Below are positions 5,930-7,181 of a stretch of 7,181 nucleotides of DNA, piece after piece. Every line of letters starts with the position of its first letter. Position 1 is the first letter of the stretch. Below the pieces are notes generated by a model. The model was not told where the DNA came from. It did no database searches and saw only the letters and a list, made by a program, of their open reading frames with translations. The DNA comes from Geoglobus sp. (lineage in GTDB: Archaea > Halobacteriota > Archaeoglobi > Archaeoglobales > Archaeoglobaceae): positions 1 to 7,181 of the forward strand of contig WAJY01000132.1 in NCBI GenBank assembly GCA_015523645.1, written 5' to 3'. Made by a program: the position numbers and the translations under genes.

Positions 5930-7053
5930 TCAGCGAGGCAAGAAAAATTGCCGAGAGCTATGACAACATTGCAGTTGGAATCTTTGGTTCTCACTCTGCA
6001 AAGGAGACGGGAATGGCTGCAAAGGCGTTCGGGCTGAAAACTGTTGTTGTGGTTCAGAAGGGTAGAGAAAAGCTTTATACGAAATATAACCGTCACCTGT
6101 TTGATGAGGTTATTCTGCTGGACAGCTTCAAAGATATGATCAATGAAGAGGTTCAGGAAACTCTCATTGAGATGAACACAGTTTTCATTCCCAACAGGAG
6201 CTTTGCTGTCTATGTTGGGTATGATGCAATAGAAAAAAATTTCAGAGTGCCAATATATGGAAACAGATTTCTTCTGAGAGCTGAAGAAAGAAATTACGAG
6301 AGAGGACAGTATTATCTGCTGGAAAAGGCTGGCTTGAGATACCCCAAGGAGTTCAAGAGCCCTGAGGAGATAGACAGGCTTGTCGTTGTCAAAGTTCAGC
6401 AGGCTAAGAACCCGCTTGAAAGGGCATTTTTCTATGCGAATTCTCCTGAGGATTACTACAGGCAGGCTGAAAGACTATTGAAAGAAGGTGTTATAAATGA
6501 AGAAGGGCTTGAAAAGGCGAGAATTGAGGAGTACGTTCTTGGAGCCAGATTCAATGCAAATTTCCACAGCTACGCCTTGAAGGATGTTTTTGGCAATTTC
6601 GATTTTGTTGGTTTTTCAGACAGAAGACAGGTGAATCTGCAGGGATTTCTCAATCTTCCAGCAAAGGATCAGCTGAAGATAGAGGTTCCGGTTAAAAACG
6701 AGGAGATCGGACATTTTGGAGTCACAATGAGGGAGAGCAAGCAGGAGATGATCTACGAGGCAGGTGAGAGGTTTATAGAGGTGTGCATGAAGGAGTATCC
6801 TCCGGGCATAATCGGCATGTTCGGTTTGCAAGGAGCGATAGCCTACTCCCCAGAAGATGATACAAAACTTGAGTTCGTGATCTTTGATGTTTCCATGAGA
6901 GTGCCCGGGGATCCTGCAATAGGACCGACCTCTCCAGAAATGAGAAGCCTAAGCCTGAAGCATGGAATTAAAATTGAAGATCCCCTCGATCTGACGATGA
7001 TGGAGCTTAAGAAGGCAAGGGAGAGCGATAGACTTCAGGAGGTTGTCACATAA
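5926..7053 (+). CDS. purP: PurP-family ATP-grasp ligase (FAICAR synthetase or paralogue)
   Basis: A 375-residue protein close to the usual PurP length of about 360. Canonical PurP uses ATP and formate to turn AICAR into FAICAR, the next-to-last step of IMP synthesis in many archaea. Family marks are 'GIFGSHSAKETGMAAKAFG' (18-36, with H23), 'VVQKGREK' (42-49), 'YVGYDAIEKNFRVPIYGNR' (96-114), 'LLEKAGLRYPKEFKSPEEID' (131-150), 'LPAKDQL' (244-250), and 'PPGIIGMFGLQGAI' to 'EFVIFDVSMRV' (292-326). Several parts differ from the PurP I recall. The segment after the 'VVVKV' strand is 'QQAKNPLERAFF' instead of a glycine-rich PGARGGRGYF-type loop, residues 90-92 are N-R-S rather than H-G-S, and the C-terminus 'PGDPAIGPTSPEMRS' lacks the usual GTN...SPYS pattern. 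It may therefore belong to a PurP subgroup with another substrate. It overlaps the FAD-dehydrogenase stop by ATGA. Family call is firm; the exact reaction is uncertain. Confidence 0.82.
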   Translation: MISEARKIAESYDNIAVGIFGSHSAKETGMAAKAFGLKTVVVVQKGREKLYTKYNRHLFDEVILLDSFKDMINEEVQETLIEMNTVFIPNRSFAVYVGYDAIEKNFRVPIYGNRFLLRAEERNYERGQYYLLEKAGLRYPKEFKSPEEIDRLVVVKVQQAKNPLERAFFYANSPEDYYRQAERLLKEGVINEEGLEKARIEEYVLGARFNANFHSYALKDVFGNFDFVGFSDRRQVNLQGFLNLPAKDQLKIEVPVKNEEIGHFGVTMRESKQEMIYEAGERFIEVCMKEYPPGIIGMFGLQGAIAYSPEDDTKLEFVIFDVSMRVPGDPAIGPTSPEMRSLSLKHGIKIEDPLDLTMMELKKARESDRLQEVVT

Positions 7054-7055
7054 AC

Positions 7056-7181
7056 CTACACCCTCTTTCTGGCCTGATACATCAGCAGGATGAATGATAC
7101 CGTCACCAAAGTAATGCCAATGTAAAATGCTGTTTCAGGAGGAATTATGGCAGCTCCAGCTTTTTTCAAAGCCACGGTCAC
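7056..7181 (-). CDS. C-terminal end of a membrane-anchored protein (5' part beyond the window)
   Basis: The frame is open from the right edge to a TAG at 7058-7056, giving 41 residues. 'PPETAFYIGITLVTVSFILLMYQARKRV' is a single hydrophobic helix followed by a short Arg/Lys-rich tail, the standard pattern for a C-terminal transmembrane anchor with the tail in the cytoplasm. This suits an exported surface or binding protein or the last helix of a permease. The visible part is too short to name a family. It converges on the PurP-family gene with 2 bp between the two stop codons. Confidence 0.6.
   Translation of the reverse strand: MTVALKKAGAAIIPPETAFYIGITLVTVSFILLMYQARKRV

Overview
The window reads as chromosomal DNA from a thermophilic euryarchaeon, most likely of the Archaeoglobales (Archaeoglobus, Geoglobus or Ferroglobus type). 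The reasons are a PurP-family gene (an archaeal route for a late purine step), a small stand-alone PRC-barrel protein, a JAMM protease, arginine coded mostly by AGA/AGG with frequent ATA isoleucine, and archaeal TATA boxes about 26 nt before several start codons, which implies leaderless mRNAs. The lineage is an inference from gene content, not a database match. I see no rRNA, tRNA, CRISPR array or insertion sequence.

Layout. 1-962 (minus) is the 5' part of a membrane sensor: signal peptide, extracytoplasmic solute-binding-protein domain, one transmembrane helix, then the start of a cytoplasmic signalling region cut by the window edge. A 92-bp divergent promoter region follows. 1055-2462 (plus) is a two-gene operon: an uncharacterised Rossmann-fold protein with a C-x3-C-x5-C motif and a C-x-C motif, then exodeoxyribonuclease III one base later. 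2463-2897 is a 435-bp gap that may hold a decayed small gene on the minus strand. 2898-3167 (plus) is a PRC-barrel protein. Its 3' end overlaps by 44 bp the convergent 3' end of a minus-strand operon, 4340 to 3124, that encodes a DUF1624-type membrane acyltransferase and a JAMM metalloprotease joined by an ATGA overlap. A divergent promoter region (4341-4525) leads to a second ATGA-joined pair on the plus strand: a COG2509-type FAD-dependent dehydrogenase and a PurP-family ATP-grasp ligase. A minus-strand gene entering from the right edge ends 2 bp after it.

How the genes relate. Three tightly coupled pairs stand out: Cys-rich Rossmann protein with ExoIII, DUF1624 protein with JAMM protease, and FAD dehydrogenase with PurP-like ligase. 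Each joins a recognisable enzyme to one of unknown cellular role. None amounts to a proven new system, but the first and third pairs are the best leads. The PurP-family protein departs from canonical PurP at several places expected to matter for nucleotide binding, so its assignment to the purine step should be treated as provisional.
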